6,399 nucleotides of DNA from assembly GCA_903929065.1 (NCBI GenBank), contig CAIYTJ010000003.1:1-6399 (forward strand). Direction: 5' to 3'. Below the pieces are notes generated by a model that saw only the letters and a program-made list of their open reading frames with translations, was not told the DNA's origin and made no database searches. This document shows, piece after piece, positions 6,117 to 6,399 of the stretch (position 1 is the stretch's first letter; the number at the start of each line of letters is the position of its first letter). The position numbers and the translations under genes were made by a program. This DNA comes from an uncultured Bacteroidales bacterium (GTDB lineage Bacteria; Bacteroidota; Bacteroidia; Bacteroidales; Paludibacteraceae).

Positions 6117-6139
6117 AGGAAACCAATTGCAGGTTTCCT
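6117..6139 (+). terminator. Probable terminator downstream of tRNA-Ser
   Basis: Perfect 8-base stem AGGAAACC (6117-6124) with GGTTTCCT (6132-6139) around the 7-base loop AATTGCA, followed by TTCTCTATATT. It starts 12 bases after the mature tRNA end. The stem is moderately strong and the tail is T-rich but interrupted by C, so efficiency is uncertain. Confidence 0.6.
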
Positions 6140-6399
6140 TTCTCTATATTAGTAATTTTCTCTAATGGTAATAAAATTGAAAGAAAAATTTCAAATGGCT
6201 ACATTCGATTATTGAGAAATTATATAGAAACGGAATTAATGTAATATTTGGTGCTTCAACGATAAAGTCGATATTTCATTCAAATTGAAAAATTGCGGAA
6301 AACAAAGTCTGATGATCAGTTGTGAAAACAGTAGAAGTTAGTAGGTAGAAGGTAGAAGAGGGGTACACATAAATAATGCAGAAATAAGTTGTAGAAGGA
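6140..6399. other. AT-rich region without a convincing gene
   Basis: No open frame here has a recognisable domain, a plausible start or codon use like the real genes. The only notable structure is the GTAGAAG heptamer near the end. Small A/T-rich inverted repeats such as TTGAAA/TTTCAA (6177-6194) are short enough to be chance. A gene further right may begin outside the window. Confidence 0.5.
6331..6358. repeat. GTAGAAG heptamer repeat, 4 units
   Basis: Four consecutive 7-base units: GTAGAAG, TTAGTAG, GTAGAAG, GTAGAAG (6331-6358). Three are identical and the second is diverged; one more GTAGAAG lies at 6391-6397. The unit length matches the arrays at 1803-1830 and 5186-5262, but the sequence is different. 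It lies in non-coding DNA downstream of the tRNA gene. Confidence 0.75.

Noticed and set aside
6062..6244. Plus-strand open frame starting within the tRNA gene
   Set aside because: It begins in the tRNA variable arm, crosses the terminator hairpin, and shows no domain. A decayed integrase next to a tRNA was considered, but no tyrosine-recombinase motif is visible.

Overview
The window looks like a chromosomal stretch from a member of the Bacteroidota, possibly a Marinilabiliales/Prolixibacteraceae-type marine bacterium. That inference rests on moderate-to-low GC, promoter-like TAnnTTTG elements, the near absence of Shine-Dalgarno sequences, a fused hisIE, and a tRNA gene without an encoded CCA end. 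The family-level guess is weak because no marker gene is present.

Region 1 (1-4021, minus strand) is a tripartite RND efflux operon read right to left: a TolC-like outer-membrane protein (2738-4021), a short lipoprotein periplasmic adaptor (1811-2719), and an RND inner-membrane pump that runs off the left edge (about 598 residues visible, roughly the first 60 percent). Gaps are 18 and 14 bases, so the three genes are probably one transcript. A promoter-like TATCTTTG lies upstream of the outer-membrane gene, with a perfect 9-bp inverted repeat just beyond it that could be an operator. The adaptor appears to lack the usual alpha-helical hairpin. The pump's substrate cannot be read from the sequence.

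Region 2 (4197-5855, minus strand) is a second probable transcript: hisIE (histidine biosynthesis), an FtsE-type ABC ATPase, and a 70-residue zinc-ribbon protein of unknown function. It ends in a strong GC-rich hairpin at 4197-4235. Neither the other his genes nor ftsX is adjacent.

Region 3 (5856-6399) has a plus-strand tRNA-Ser(CGA) divergent from hisIE, with its own promoter-like sequence and a downstream hairpin, then about 260 bases with no convincing gene.

The most distinctive structural signal is a set of 7-base tandem repeats at gene junctions. An 11-unit tract, all in one 7-nt phase, fills nearly the whole hisIE-ftsE gap. A related 4-unit tract overlaps the adaptor stop codon and reaches almost to the pump start. 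A degenerate pair sits at the tolC-adaptor junction, and a different heptamer (GTAGAAG) occurs near the right end. I see no CRISPR array, transposase, phage gene or defence system. The gene content is otherwise ordinary housekeeping and efflux.
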